Positions 33,968-43,180 of a stretch of DNA of 64,000 nucleotides are shown piece after piece. How positions within the stretch are numbered: the stretch's first letter is position 1; each line of letters begins with the position of its first letter. The stretch comes from Garcia nutans. Its lineage: Eukaryota; Streptophyta; Magnoliopsida; Malpighiales; Euphorbiaceae. The notes beneath the pieces were generated by a model, which was not told the origin of the DNA, did not search any database, and worked only from the letters and a program-made list of their open reading frames with translations. The stretch covers positions 26,295,501 to 26,359,500 of the forward strand of contig CANTUV010000032.1 of the NCBI GenBank assembly GCA_947685225.1, given 5' to 3'. The translations under genes were made by a program, and so were the position numbers.

Positions 33968-34920
33968 CAGGGCGGACCCAAAACTAAATAATGAAAGAGG
34001 CCAAAATTTTTTTTTTAATTCATTGGAGGGATTTAACCCATGGAATACATAATAGGGGGTAGTCCTCCCCTATCAACACTCATTACAAGGATGATCAACA
34101 CTCACCATAAAGATGAAGGAATGGGAAATCAAACTCGTGACAAACTGGACACATTACAGCGCACTAATCAACTAGGTTAGGCCCTCAACCCCATGAAAGA
34201 GGCCAAAATTTGTTGCAAATATTAAAAAAATAACACATCATTTTTTAAATAATCAAAACCTTCTATTTAATATTTCTAAACCATTGCAATTGCTAAAAAA
34301 AAACACTAAAAACACAAAAAATAATAGTGCAATTGAATTTAAAATTATTTTCTTAAAGTTGCAATTTTAACAAAATATGCACTTGTAGGGCTAAAAAACA
34401 ACAAATTGAAATAATAATGAGCACATTTTCTAAAGTTAATTGTTGTGGTATTGTAAAAAATAGTGCCAAAATTTCTTTTTTTCTCATTGAAGAAGATACC
34501 TTTATTATTATTATTTTAAAATTACATAGTTAAATAATTTAAAAAAATACAATATATGTTACTTTTTTAACTTTTTTTTTTCAAAGATGCTCGGCTGTTT
34601 TGATATACTTTAATATACTATAAATGTATACATTTGACTGTGAAGTATATTTTTGGTATACTAAAAATATATTATATCAATACCTCTAAAGAGGAATTTT
34701 TAAAATAAAAAGTTAAAAAATAGTTATTTTTTTTAGTATTTTGAAGAAATCTCATGATATTAATATTATCAGATTTTTTTAATAACCACATGACTAAGTA
34801 TTTAAGATTATTGATTTTTTTTTATTGACAATCATATACCTAAATATTTAAAATTATTGAACCAAATTTATAGCATTTAGAATTTAAGAGGGGTCAAAAT
34901 TTATTAGCTTCAAAAATAAT
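33968..34920. repeat. Remnant of a hAT-like repeat hosting the SINE
   Basis: The left edge CAGGGCGGACCCAAAAC and phrases such as GAGGCCAAAATTT and GAGGGGTCAAAATTTATTAG resemble the element at 51992-52561 (GGCGAAGCTAC, TTGGCCCCC). The right end and target duplication were not found, so it is probably truncated. Confidence 0.35.
34010..34192 (-). mobile_element. tRNA-derived SINE (about 183 bp)
   Basis: A 19-bp direct repeat ATGAAAGAGGCCAAAATTT flanks it (33991-34009 and 34193-34211). Read on the minus strand it begins GGGGTTGAGGGCCTAACC and has a degraded A-box-like CTAGTTGATTAGTGCG and a B-box-like AGTTTGATTTCCC. It ends in an A run, seen as T's at 34010-34016. Size, internal RNA polymerase III-type boxes, A tail and long duplication all fit a SINE copied by LINE machinery. 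It has no coding capacity. Confidence 0.8.
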
Positions 34921-35430
34921 ATATATAATAAATAAATTATAATAATATATTATAATGTTAAGAAATAATAATACATTGTAGAAAGAACTATATATTAAGA
35001 AATAATAAAATACGACAAAAGTTTACAAGCAAATAAATATTAAATAAAAATAAGTTTATTTATTACTAAACTTTTAACATAGCAGTAGATAGTTTGACAT
35101 ATTAATCAGAGCTATATATATATAGTTTCATATAGGAAAATACAAACTAACTAAAAAATAAAAATTATTTTGAGTAATGCAGTAGGTTTGAAAAACTTTC
35201 AAAAATACAACAGGGTTACAAAACTATTTCATTATTTATAAAACTGCCATTCTTTAGTAAATTTTATATAAAATTTATAAACAACATAGAAAATATATAA
35301 AACAACATATAATATATAAATCAACATATTAAATAAGATATACGACATAAAAAAAATAATATATAAGACATATGAATCTTCAAATAAATAGCATGTGCAA
35401 TATATAATTAACATATAAAATTAATAATCA
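34921..35430. other. Non-coding AT-rich DNA
   Basis: Very AT-rich with short TA runs; no gene or boundary recognised. Confidence 0.4.
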
Positions 35431-36147
35431 ATAAGTAAGTTTTTATATGTCGTTTTATATGTTGCATATAATTTAATAAAATCTAAACTCCGAATGTTTA
35501 TATGTCATTATATATATATATTACATTATATATAATATGTTAAATATGATGAGTTCCATATTAATAAGCATGTATAAACTATCATATGGTATATATACTG
35601 CATATAATATGCTCAATGTGATGAATTCTATTTTTATATATTATATAGGTTACATACAATTTGTTAAATACGAAGAAATCCAGATGAAAAATATATACAA
35701 AGTTTTATATATATGTTGCATATAATCTGTCAAATATGAGAGATTATAGATTTATATATTATTTTCATCATATGCAATATGTTAAATATGTTGAATTCCA
35801 TATTAAGAAGCACATACAAATTTTTATATGTTATATATAATCTATTAAATATGATGAATTTCATATTAAGAAGTATATATAAATTTTCATTTATTGTTTA
35901 TATTGTATATAATCTATTAAATGTGATTGATTCTAGATTTATATGTTATATATAATCTGTTAAATATATGATGAAATATAGATGAAGAAGCATATATAAA
36001 TATTTATATACCATTTATATGTTATATACGTTATATATAATCAGTTAAATATTATGAATTTCATATTAAGAAGACCATAAAAATTTTTATATATTATATA
36101 TTATTGCATATAATATGCTAAATGTGATAAATATTCTAGATTTATAT
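35431..36147. repeat. Degenerate AT-rich tandem array, left part
   Basis: Units of roughly 50-80 bases share the phrase TATAATCTGTTAAATATGATG followed by AATTCCATATTAAGAAGC or TTCTAGATTTATATG. About ten units are visible (for example near 35538, 35609, 35662, 35729, 35780, 35844, 35917, 35958, 36033, 36116). The same repeat resumes at 42416, because the LINE inserted into it. Confidence 0.75.
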
Positions 36148-36156
36148 TTTTTTTTT

Positions 36157-36188
36157 GGTAAAGGTGGACGGTACCACCGCAAATTTTA
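36157..36188 (-). other. LINE 3' end with a short hairpin
   Basis: Only about 40 bases separate the ORF2 stop from the A tail. They contain GGTGG (36163-36167) and CCACC (36174-36178), able to form a small stem. LINE reverse transcriptases in some clades recognise such 3' structures; use here is inference. Confidence 0.5.
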
Positions 36189-39100
36189 TTAATTAAATCT
36201 AATGTATGGTAGACCCATACTATCAGTCAATACAACCCCTTTAATGTAATTTGGCAAAGAGTTAAAAGATAAAAACCACCTAGAAACACCATTCAATCTA
36301 CTGTAATAGGCTAAAAAATGTGCAACTTGATTTGCCTCCCTATGAACATGAGAAATAGAGTGAAAATTTGAAGATAAAAGAGCCCTTGCTCTCTTAAATT
36401 GTGGTGACACATCAGAGACCGAAGACATCAACTGAACTAGCTCCAAAGAATCTACCTCCACCTGAACAGAAGCATAGCCAGCTGCATTCACCCATTCAAG
36501 CGCATGAACCAAGGCTGTCAATTCAACCTCCAAAACGTTCCTCGCCTTGATCAAGAAAGCTCCAGCAGCGATAACATAGCTTTCTGAGTCACGAAGGACA
36601 GCGCCTCCGGAAACAGTATGCAAAGAAAATGAGGCATCAACATTTAGTTTAAAACAATGATTAGAGGGCTTACTCCAAGCAACTAGCTTAGGACGTGGCT
36701 TTCGACGCCCGAAAACAGAAGGCAAATGATCTGCAAAACAAGAAAGAGGGGCGGCAAAACGATCTCCCGCATGAGCTACTCCCCAACTGAAAATGAACTT
36801 GTAAATTTGTAATTCAACACTGTGGGGAAAGAATTTCTCAGAGCCCCAAATACAACGACAATAAGCATTCCATGTATTATAGATAATAACCTGAGGAACC
36901 AGTTTACAGAGCCTTCCCTTAACTGATTTACTTGCATTAAGCCACCAGATTGAGAGTTCTTGCCCTAAAGATAGAGTCTCTGAACCTCCATGCCGAAGAG
37001 GAAGAAGTGAAGCAGCATAATATTTCCAGATCTTCCTTATAGGAACGCAGCTATGAAAAATATGGTCAACAGAGGCTGAGCCCGCCAAACAAAAGGGGCA
37101 GACAGCTGCAAGGGAGATGCCCAAACGCTGTAACATACCTGGTAGTGGCAGTGCATTATGAAGAATTTTCCAAGATAGGACTGAAAGCTTCAATGGAACT
37201 ACAGAATCCCACAAAGTTTGCCGTGATATAGATGTGCTTCTCTTTGGACGAACCAGATTATAGGCCGAAGAGAAAGTAAACTGTCCATTATCACTTTCTT
37301 TCCAAACAACAGAATTATCAGTTACCTCAAAGCTGTCTGCATAAGCCCAATATGTATGGCAAATACGCTTCCAGGCACATGAATCCGTTTGGATGTAGCT
37401 CATGTTGCCCTGTCGATGATATTTTCGACGCATGAAAGTAGCCCACAAGGAATCCTTCGATAAATAAATCCATAATTGTTTAATGGAGTACGCATCTTGA
37501 ATAGCTGCTATAGAACGAATTCCCAAACCCCCTTCCGAAGTAGGGAATAAAAATTCAGTGTATCTAACCCAATGATGCTTTAGTTCAGCTGAATTGCCAC
37601 TCCAGAAAAACTTCGCAAATCGCCTTTCAATAATTGCAATTATGGATTTAGGCAAGAGCATGGCTCCCATCATATGAAGGGGAATTGAACTCAGGACATG
37701 ACGAATGAGAACAAGACGACCACCTGGAGTAAGAAATTTCTTCAACCAACCTTGGAGTTTAACATCAATTTTTTTAAGAAGATCCTTGCAGTGAGAAGCA
37801 CGGTTTATGCCTTGGTAAATCGGCGCACCAAGATAGGTGAAAGGCAAAGAGCTTCTTTTAATAGAAAGCAGATCCTCATACTTCTTAATGGTAGCATTAC
37901 TAGCCTTGTCTGAGCAATAAAAAGCACTTTTGTCAAAATTCACAAGTTGTCCCGAGGTAATCTGGTAAGAAGTCAAGAACCTAGAGAAATTTTTAATTGA
38001 CCTCGCCTCCCCATTTATAAAAACTAACAGATCATCTGCAAAACCAAGATGAGAAACAACAGGACAGTGCCTAGTAGTTTTATATGGAGTAATTTTCCCT
38101 TGATAAATCAAAGCAGTAAGACCCCGAGAGAAAGCTTCAGAAGCCAAGATAAACAAAAGTGGAGACAACGGATCACCCTGCTTAACTCCCCGAGTTGGTT
38201 GAAAAAACCCATAGCACACCCCATTAACCAGAACAGAAAGGCGAGTAGAAGTAAGGTTCCTGATAATCAGCTGAATAACACGCCCTGAAAAACCAAACTT
38301 ATCAAGCACTGCCTGTAAAAAATCCCATGACACCCTGTCAAAAGCTTTAGCCATATCAAGTTTAATGGCTAAATTATGGCCTCGCGTTTTCTTATCAATA
38401 TCATGTATCATCTCATTAGCTAGCATAATCTGAGAGTGAATTGAAATCCCTTTTAAAAAGCCTGCCTGCTCAGGGGATATTAAATTCTGCAGAAGTGGTG
38501 ACATTCTGTTAGCCAAAATTCTGGTACAAACCTTGCTTATAAACGTGGCTAGACAAATTGGACGGTACTGAGAAAAGCTGGAAGGGTTCTCAACCTTAGG
38601 AATGAGCACAATCTGCGCACTGCTAAAAGCCTGCGGTATCGGAAGACCCAAGAAAAATTCCTTGACAGCACTGCAGACATCCCAACAAACAATGTCCCAA
38701 CACTGCCGAAAGAAATAACCGTCAAAACCATCAGGTCCTGGAGCACTATTAGGATTAAGTTGCCAGACAGCATTTTTAATCTCCAAATCGCCAGGAATTG
38801 CTTCAAGACCGTCATTATCCTGAGACGAAACAATTGTAGGAATGACTTTCAACATATGAGAAACCTGATCCGGATCAAAATCATCATTACTACAAAATAA
38901 ATCCCTGAAATGATTAACAGCTTCCAAACCAATAGATTCCTGATCCGAAATGCGAGACCCATCAGTAGCTCTAATAGAGACAATGCGATTCATCTTTCTA
39001 CGCATCTTGACATAATTATGATAAAACCGAGTGTTACAATCTCCATCAGCAATCCAGGAAATATGGGACTTTTGTTTCCAAAAAGTTTCTTCCAATTTCA

Positions 39101-40094
39101 ATTTCATGGCTAATGTTGCTTGCGTATCCTGCCAAGAAGTTAAATTAGTCGAAGACGGATCATCAATGTACACAAGCTCTGCCTCTTGAGCATCTTTCTC
39201 AGCTTTTTCAATGTCATTGAACAAATGTCCAAAAGAAGCCCTATTCCATTCCCGAATTGCTTTTTTCAAACCTTGCAACTTGCGAAACAAACCCTGCATT
39301 CCTCCCCCAGAAAAATTGGATGTCCATTGTCGCTTAACCATAGGAAGAAACGAGACATCTGAAAGCCACATGTGCTGAAATTTAAAATATTTAGGCCTGG
39401 TAGTATCAACAATTTGACATTCCAACAACATAGGCGAATGATCCGAAGATAACTTCCCCAAATGTCGATACCCAACAGAATCAAAGCCATCAAAAAAAGT
39501 AACATTAGCCAAGAGCCTGTCTAATCTCTCCCAAACCCGACCATTAGATCTAACACCAGTCCAGGAGAAATCAGCCCCCTGAAATGGGATATCCATTAAA
39601 CTGCATTCATCAGTACAATCAATAAAATCCTGCATAGCCTGTAAATCTGGAGAACCACTTCCTTTATATTCTGAAGGATATTTAATTGTGTTAAAGTCAC
39701 CCCCAACAATCCATGGCTTAGAGCAAGAATTAGAATAAGAAACCAAACTAGACCATAAACTTTCACGGGCAGCTCTAGAATGTAACCCATACACGGCTGA
39801 TAAACAAAAATCAAAACCTCTGGGCGAGAAAAACACTGAACAAGATAAAAGTTGTCCATCATCCTTAAAAATAGACACATTAAAGAGGTGATCCTTCCAC
39901 ATAATCCACATCTTATTATTATAGGAGGCATGCACATTATCAAAACCAAGCTTAATCGCAAAAAAATTTGCCTTACTAGCAATAGACATAGGTTCTATAA
40001 TAATCAACAATCCAATATTATGAACCAAACATAATTTATGAAGACGATTTTGTGAAGACGCAACACCACGCACATTCCAAAAAAGAATATTCAT
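36189..40094 (-). CDS. LINE ORF2: endonuclease, reverse transcriptase and RNase H
   Basis: 1301 residues without interruption. Residues 1-230 are an apurinic-type endonuclease (NILFWNVRGV, IIIEP, VGGDFNT, SSDHSPMLL) that nicks target DNA. The reverse transcriptase spans about 490-760, with QYRPICLATFISKV, NLAIKLDMAKAFDRVSWDFL, TRGVKQGDPLSPLLF and the catalytic GFADDLLVF near residue 685. A zf-RVT Cys/His segment (CPFCLAGSASVDHIFHSC) is near 1000. Residues 1150-1260 form a plant RVT_3-type RNase H (FKLNVDASF, LEVELTALVHALEW, VEVDSLELV, REANQVAHFLA), where the last position reads His. It would carry out target-primed reverse transcription. The ATG at 40094 overlaps the ORF1 stop. Confidence 0.95.
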   Translation of the reverse strand: MNILFWNVRGVASSQNRLHKLCLVHNIGLLIIIEPMSIASKANFFAIKLGFDNVHASYNNKMWIMWKDHLFNVSIFKDDGQLLSCSVFFSPRGFDFCLSAVYGLHSRAARESLWSSLVSYSNSCSKPWIVGGDFNTIKYPSEYKGSGSPDLQAMQDFIDCTDECSLMDIPFQGADFSWTGVRSNGRVWERLDRLLANVTFFDGFDSVGYRHLGKLSSDHSPMLLECQIVDTTRPKYFKFQHMWLSDVSFLPMVKRQWTSNFSGGGMQGLFRKLQGLKKAIREWNRASFGHLFNDIEKAEKDAQEAELVYIDDPSSTNLTSWQDTQATLAMKLKLEETFWKQKSHISWIADGDCNTRFYHNYVKMRRKMNRIVSIRATDGSRISDQESIGLEAVNHFRDLFCSNDDFDPDQVSHMLKVIPTIVSSQDNDGLEAIPGDLEIKNAVWQLNPNSAPGPDGFDGYFFRQCWDIVCWDVCSAVKEFFLGLPIPQAFSSAQIVLIPKVENPSSFSQYRPICLATFISKVCTRILANRMSPLLQNLISPEQAGFLKGISIHSQIMLANEMIHDIDKKTRGHNLAIKLDMAKAFDRVSWDFLQAVLDKFGFSGRVIQLIIRNLTSTRLSVLVNGVCYGFFQPTRGVKQGDPLSPLLFILASEAFSRGLTALIYQGKITPYKTTRHCPVVSHLGFADDLLVFINGEARSIKNFSRFLTSYQITSGQLVNFDKSAFYCSDKASNATIKKYEDLLSIKRSSLPFTYLGAPIYQGINRASHCKDLLKKIDVKLQGWLKKFLTPGGRLVLIRHVLSSIPLHMMGAMLLPKSIIAIIERRFAKFFWSGNSAELKHHWVRYTEFLFPTSEGGLGIRSIAAIQDAYSIKQLWIYLSKDSLWATFMRRKYHRQGNMSYIQTDSCAWKRICHTYWAYADSFEVTDNSVVWKESDNGQFTFSSAYNLVRPKRSTSISRQTLWDSVVPLKLSVLSWKILHNALPLPGMLQRLGISLAAVCPFCLAGSASVDHIFHSCVPIRKIWKYYAASLLPLRHGGSETLSLGQELSIWWLNASKSVKGRLCKLVPQVIIYNTWNAYCRCIWGSEKFFPHSVELQIYKFIFSWGVAHAGDRFAAPLSCFADHLPSVFGRRKPRPKLVAWSKPSNHCFKLNVDASFSLHTVSGGAVLRDSESYVIAAGAFLIKARNVLEVELTALVHALEWVNAAGYASVQVEVDSLELVQLMSSVSDVSPQFKRARALLSSNFHSISHVHREANQVAHFLAYYSRLNGVSRWFLSFNSLPNYIKGVVLTDSMGLPYIRFN

Positions 40095-41461
40095 TGTGAT
40101 GAGTTATTATGAGTAGCAAGGGAATTAGTGATCAAGGCATCTTTAGATTTAATTTTCTGACCTTTTTTCGGCGGTCGTCCACGAGCACGAGGAGCCACAG
40201 GAATAAATCCATCAGCATTAGCATTTGTATTCAAATCTGCCTCAGCAGGTATTTCTCCATCAGAGAATCTGTCTAGAGTTTCAGTATCACGAGTATCACT
40301 ATCTTTTTCAGAATCTGAGACAGCCAAATTAAAATTAGTAACAGCCCGAGGCTCATCACCAACACAAGCTAAAACAGGGGGCAAAGTATCTGTATTCGGC
40401 GCATTAGTGGGTGAAACCGTTATAGGCTGAGTTTCCACGTGATCCTGATTATTTTCATGCAAAAGAGGACAAGAATCAATCAATGGTTGGTTCACTGGAA
40501 CAGTATCATGCAAAGAGCTAGAAATATTTTCATTTGAATTTGGTTCGTCCAGTCTCTGTTTTTCAGTTTGTGAACTCAGTTTAGGCACCCATACTTTCTC
40601 TACCGGTTTAACATGCTCAATTGGTTCTGAATTTTTAGCAGGTCCAGGAACTGAATTATGTTGATGAAAATCTTCGTGAACTGTACATGTGACTGTAGCA
40701 TGCCCCATCTTACAGCAGTTGGAACAATATTTTGGCAAATTCTCATAAATAATTGGTTGGAAAAAACCAGTTTTGCCATTTTGTATCCACACCCTATCAA
40801 TCAATTCCTGGGATAAATCCACTTCGACACATATACGGGCAGCAGAAGGTCGGATTAATGAGGAAGTAGCAGAATCTAGCTTCAACGGCTTACCAACAAG
40901 CTGAGCTATTGGAAACAGAGCCTTTTGATTGAAAAGATGAACTGGCAGCCCCTCCAATGTAATCCATGCAGGAAACAACGGGCAATCCACATCAGAATGG
41001 AATTCAGGAGTCCACTTGAAAACACGCATTGCAAATCCATTGAAATACCATAATTGGTGTAACCAAAACCGCAAGAAATCTTCCTCAATGGCAAACTTGA
41101 TCAGGACGTGTTTATCATCAATCAAGCCTAAAAGATAATCCCCTTTAAAGCCTATCAAATCCATAGTCTTTCTTAACCCTTTCATATTTGGTCTTCCCGA
41201 TCCAAAATATCCAATCAAAGTATAAGAAAAGGGTTTAGCAAGCTCTGAAATCTCCTCCTCAGTAAAGGAAATAGCCGGCACCCCTTTAAACCTATATGGT
41301 TGCTTCGGTTGAATATTAACAGAAATAGGAGAAGCCATAATTCCATCAGATGGTCGATCGACCCTATCCGAAACAGCAACCACTCCCTTCTTCAAAGCAT
41401 CAACAAACGAACATCCGGCCAGCCCAGAAGGAGCCGCCGGCGGTGGAGATGATGTTGCCGT
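40091..41461 (-). CDS. LINE ORF1: DUF4283 and CCHC zinc-knuckle RNA-binding protein
   Basis: A DUF4283-type domain (EEEISELAKPFSYTLIGYFG, RFWLHQLWYFNGFAMRVFKW, FPAWITLEGLPVHLF) is followed by the knuckle CSNCCKMGHATVTC. A polar tail ends in a basic RARGRPPKKGQKIK stretch resembling an AT-hook. ORF1 proteins coat LINE RNA. The first in-frame ATG is at 41338, just before the domain. However, the frame stays open to 41479 and reads SFVDALKKG-like sequence usual in these N-termini. The natural start appears to be at 41461, where the codon is ACG, possibly a mutated ATG. The stop TGA at 40091-40093 overlaps the ORF2 ATG. Confidence 0.88.
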   Translation of the reverse strand, partial: TATSSPPPAAPSGLAGCSFVDALKKGVVAVSDRVDRPSDGIMASPISVNIQPKQPYRFKGVPAISFTEEEISELAKPFSYTLIGYFGSGRPNMKGLRKTMDLIGFKGDYLLGLIDDKHVLIKFAIEEDFLRFWLHQLWYFNGFAMRVFKWTPEFHSDVDCPLFPAWITLEGLPVHLFNQKALFPIAQLVGKPLKLDSATSSLIRPSAARICVEVDLSQELIDRVWIQNGKTGFFQPIIYENLPKYCSNCCKMGHATVTCTVHEDFHQHNSVPGPAKNSEPIEHVKPVEKVWVPKLSSQTEKQRLDEPNSNENISSSLHDTVPVNQPLIDSCPLLHENNQDHVETQPITVSPTNAPNTDTLPPVLACVGDEPRAVTNFNLAVSDSEKDSDTRDTETLDRFSDGEIPAEADLNTNANADGFIPVAPRARGRPPKKGQKIKSKDALITNSLATHNNSSQ

Positions 41462-42415
41462 GATGGTGAAGGAAAAACCTTAGCAGAGCCAATATTTTAA
41501 TATAATTCTTGTCCGATAAATGACGCCGGTGAACGAAGGAGTGAGCCACAGGAATCGAAGAATGACGCCAGTGGTTAAAGGTGGTGGTTTGATGGTGATG
41601 AAATTAGTGTTGGTGGTGTTGGTGGTTCGATGGTGAGTTTAATTTGATGTTGGTGGTGGTTTGATGGTGATGGTGCCGGTACAAGTTATGGTTTAATGGT
41701 GATGATGGTGAGTTTAATTTGGTGGTGGTGGTGGTCTGATGGTGTTGTTGAAGGATGGGTTGGTGGATTTCAGGTGAATCTCATTCCAATTTCCTGTGTT
41801 GCTCGCAGAAGGTGATGGTGATGGTGGCGGTGATGGGTTAGTGGTGATGAGTTAGCATTTTGTGATTCTGGATTGCTCACAGATTGGTGGTGATCGTGGC
41901 AATGGGAAGATAGTTGCTGCTAGCTATGAGGATGTGCAGATGGTGGAGCTTGAACGACCGATGATGGTGCTAATGGGAAAATGGCTGACTGAACAACGAT
42001 GGTGAAGATATTAGTTCAGGACTTTTATCAAACAGGTTATGGGTAGGAACAAAGTGATAGAGAACTGGTAGATTTGTGTTGGTCTTGTGAATTAACTGTA
42101 TTGAGGGAAGGATTAGAACTTTGGATCTGAGAATCAAATGGAGGGATGATGTCTGGTTGAAGCTCTTGATTTCGGAAATGGAGTTTTTGAGGATTCGTTT
42201 GTTTCTACTTTGCAGGGCATTTCTTACAGTAGTTGATCAAGCATTCACCGGGAAAAGAATTGAAGGATGGGAAAGCTTTTCAAGTTCTTCATTTTCCAGA
42301 TTCAACGGAGGAGTTACTGGTTTTGGATCATCTGAACAGCACTAACAGGTCCATTATTATATATGTATGGATGTATGTATTGTGAGTTACTACCTGGATT
42401 TTGAGTGGCGAGCTC
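41462..42415 (-). other. LINE 5' leader
   Basis: About 950 bases rich in ACC/ATC codon-like repeats (plus strand GATGGTGGTGGT, 41560-41900). It should hold the internal promoter that plant L1 elements need. An open plus-strand stretch at 42121-42345 is not recognised. Confidence 0.6.
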
Positions 42416-43180
42416 ATATTCTAGATTTATATGTTATATATATATATATTATATAATCTATTAAATATGATGAAATCTATATAAAGAAATATATACAAAT
42501 TTTTATATAATGTTTATATGTTATATATATTATATATAATTTGTTAAATATGATGATTTTCATATTAAGAGGCATATAAACTTATGTATATTTTGTATGT
42601 TGCATACAATATGTTAAATATGATATATTCTAGATTAAAAATATATATAAACTATTACATGTTAAATAGGCCACATATAATTTAATAAAATATGAACTAC
42701 AAGTTTTTATGTGTTGTTTTATATGTTTTATATGCTATATATAATTTGTTAAAGAGATTAAGAGCTATAATTTTTTTTATATAGTTTTAAATTTTATTTA
42801 TTATATATAATTTGATAAATATGATGAGATGTAGAAAAATTTTGCAATGAACAAAGAAAAATTAAAAAATTGAAAAATTGTACATTATTTTTTGATATTA
42901 TATATGTTGCATATAGTATGTTAAATATGATAGATTCTAGATTAAAAAACATATATAAACTTTTATATGTTATATAGGTCACATATAATTTAATAAAATA
43001 TGAATTATAAATTTTTATATGTTATATACAATTTGTTAAATAAATTAAGAAGTATAAAATTTTTTATATAGTTTTAAATTTTATTTATTAAATATAATTT
43101 GATAAATATGATAAGATATAAAAAAAATTTGCAGTAAACATAGAAAAATTAAAAAATTGAAAAGACTCTGCGTTAGGAGT
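42416..43180. repeat. Degenerate AT-rich tandem array, right part
   Basis: It continues the array of 35431-36147 with the same phrase TGTTAAATATGATG and CATATTAAGA (for example near 42460, 42543, 42612, 42910). Confidence 0.7.

Larger units (their letters stand above)
36148..42415 (-). mobile_element. Full-length L1-type LINE (6268 bp)
   Basis: ATATTCTAGATTTATAT (17 bp) is duplicated exactly at 36131-36147 and 42416-42432. The A tail appears as T's at 36147-36156. On the minus strand there is a leader of nearly 1 kb, then ORF1 and ORF2 overlapping by four bases. Both frames are open throughout, unlike every other transposon here. The perfect duplication and open frames point to a recent insertion. 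Confidence 0.95.

Noticed and set aside
34010..34192. A tRNA gene
   Set aside because: The A- and B-box-like motifs are degraded, no cloverleaf is formed, and the A tail with long target duplication shows a SINE.
37698..40034. Several short frames within the LINE ORF2 region on both strands
   Set aside because: All overlap the 1301-codon frame, which has the recognised domains.
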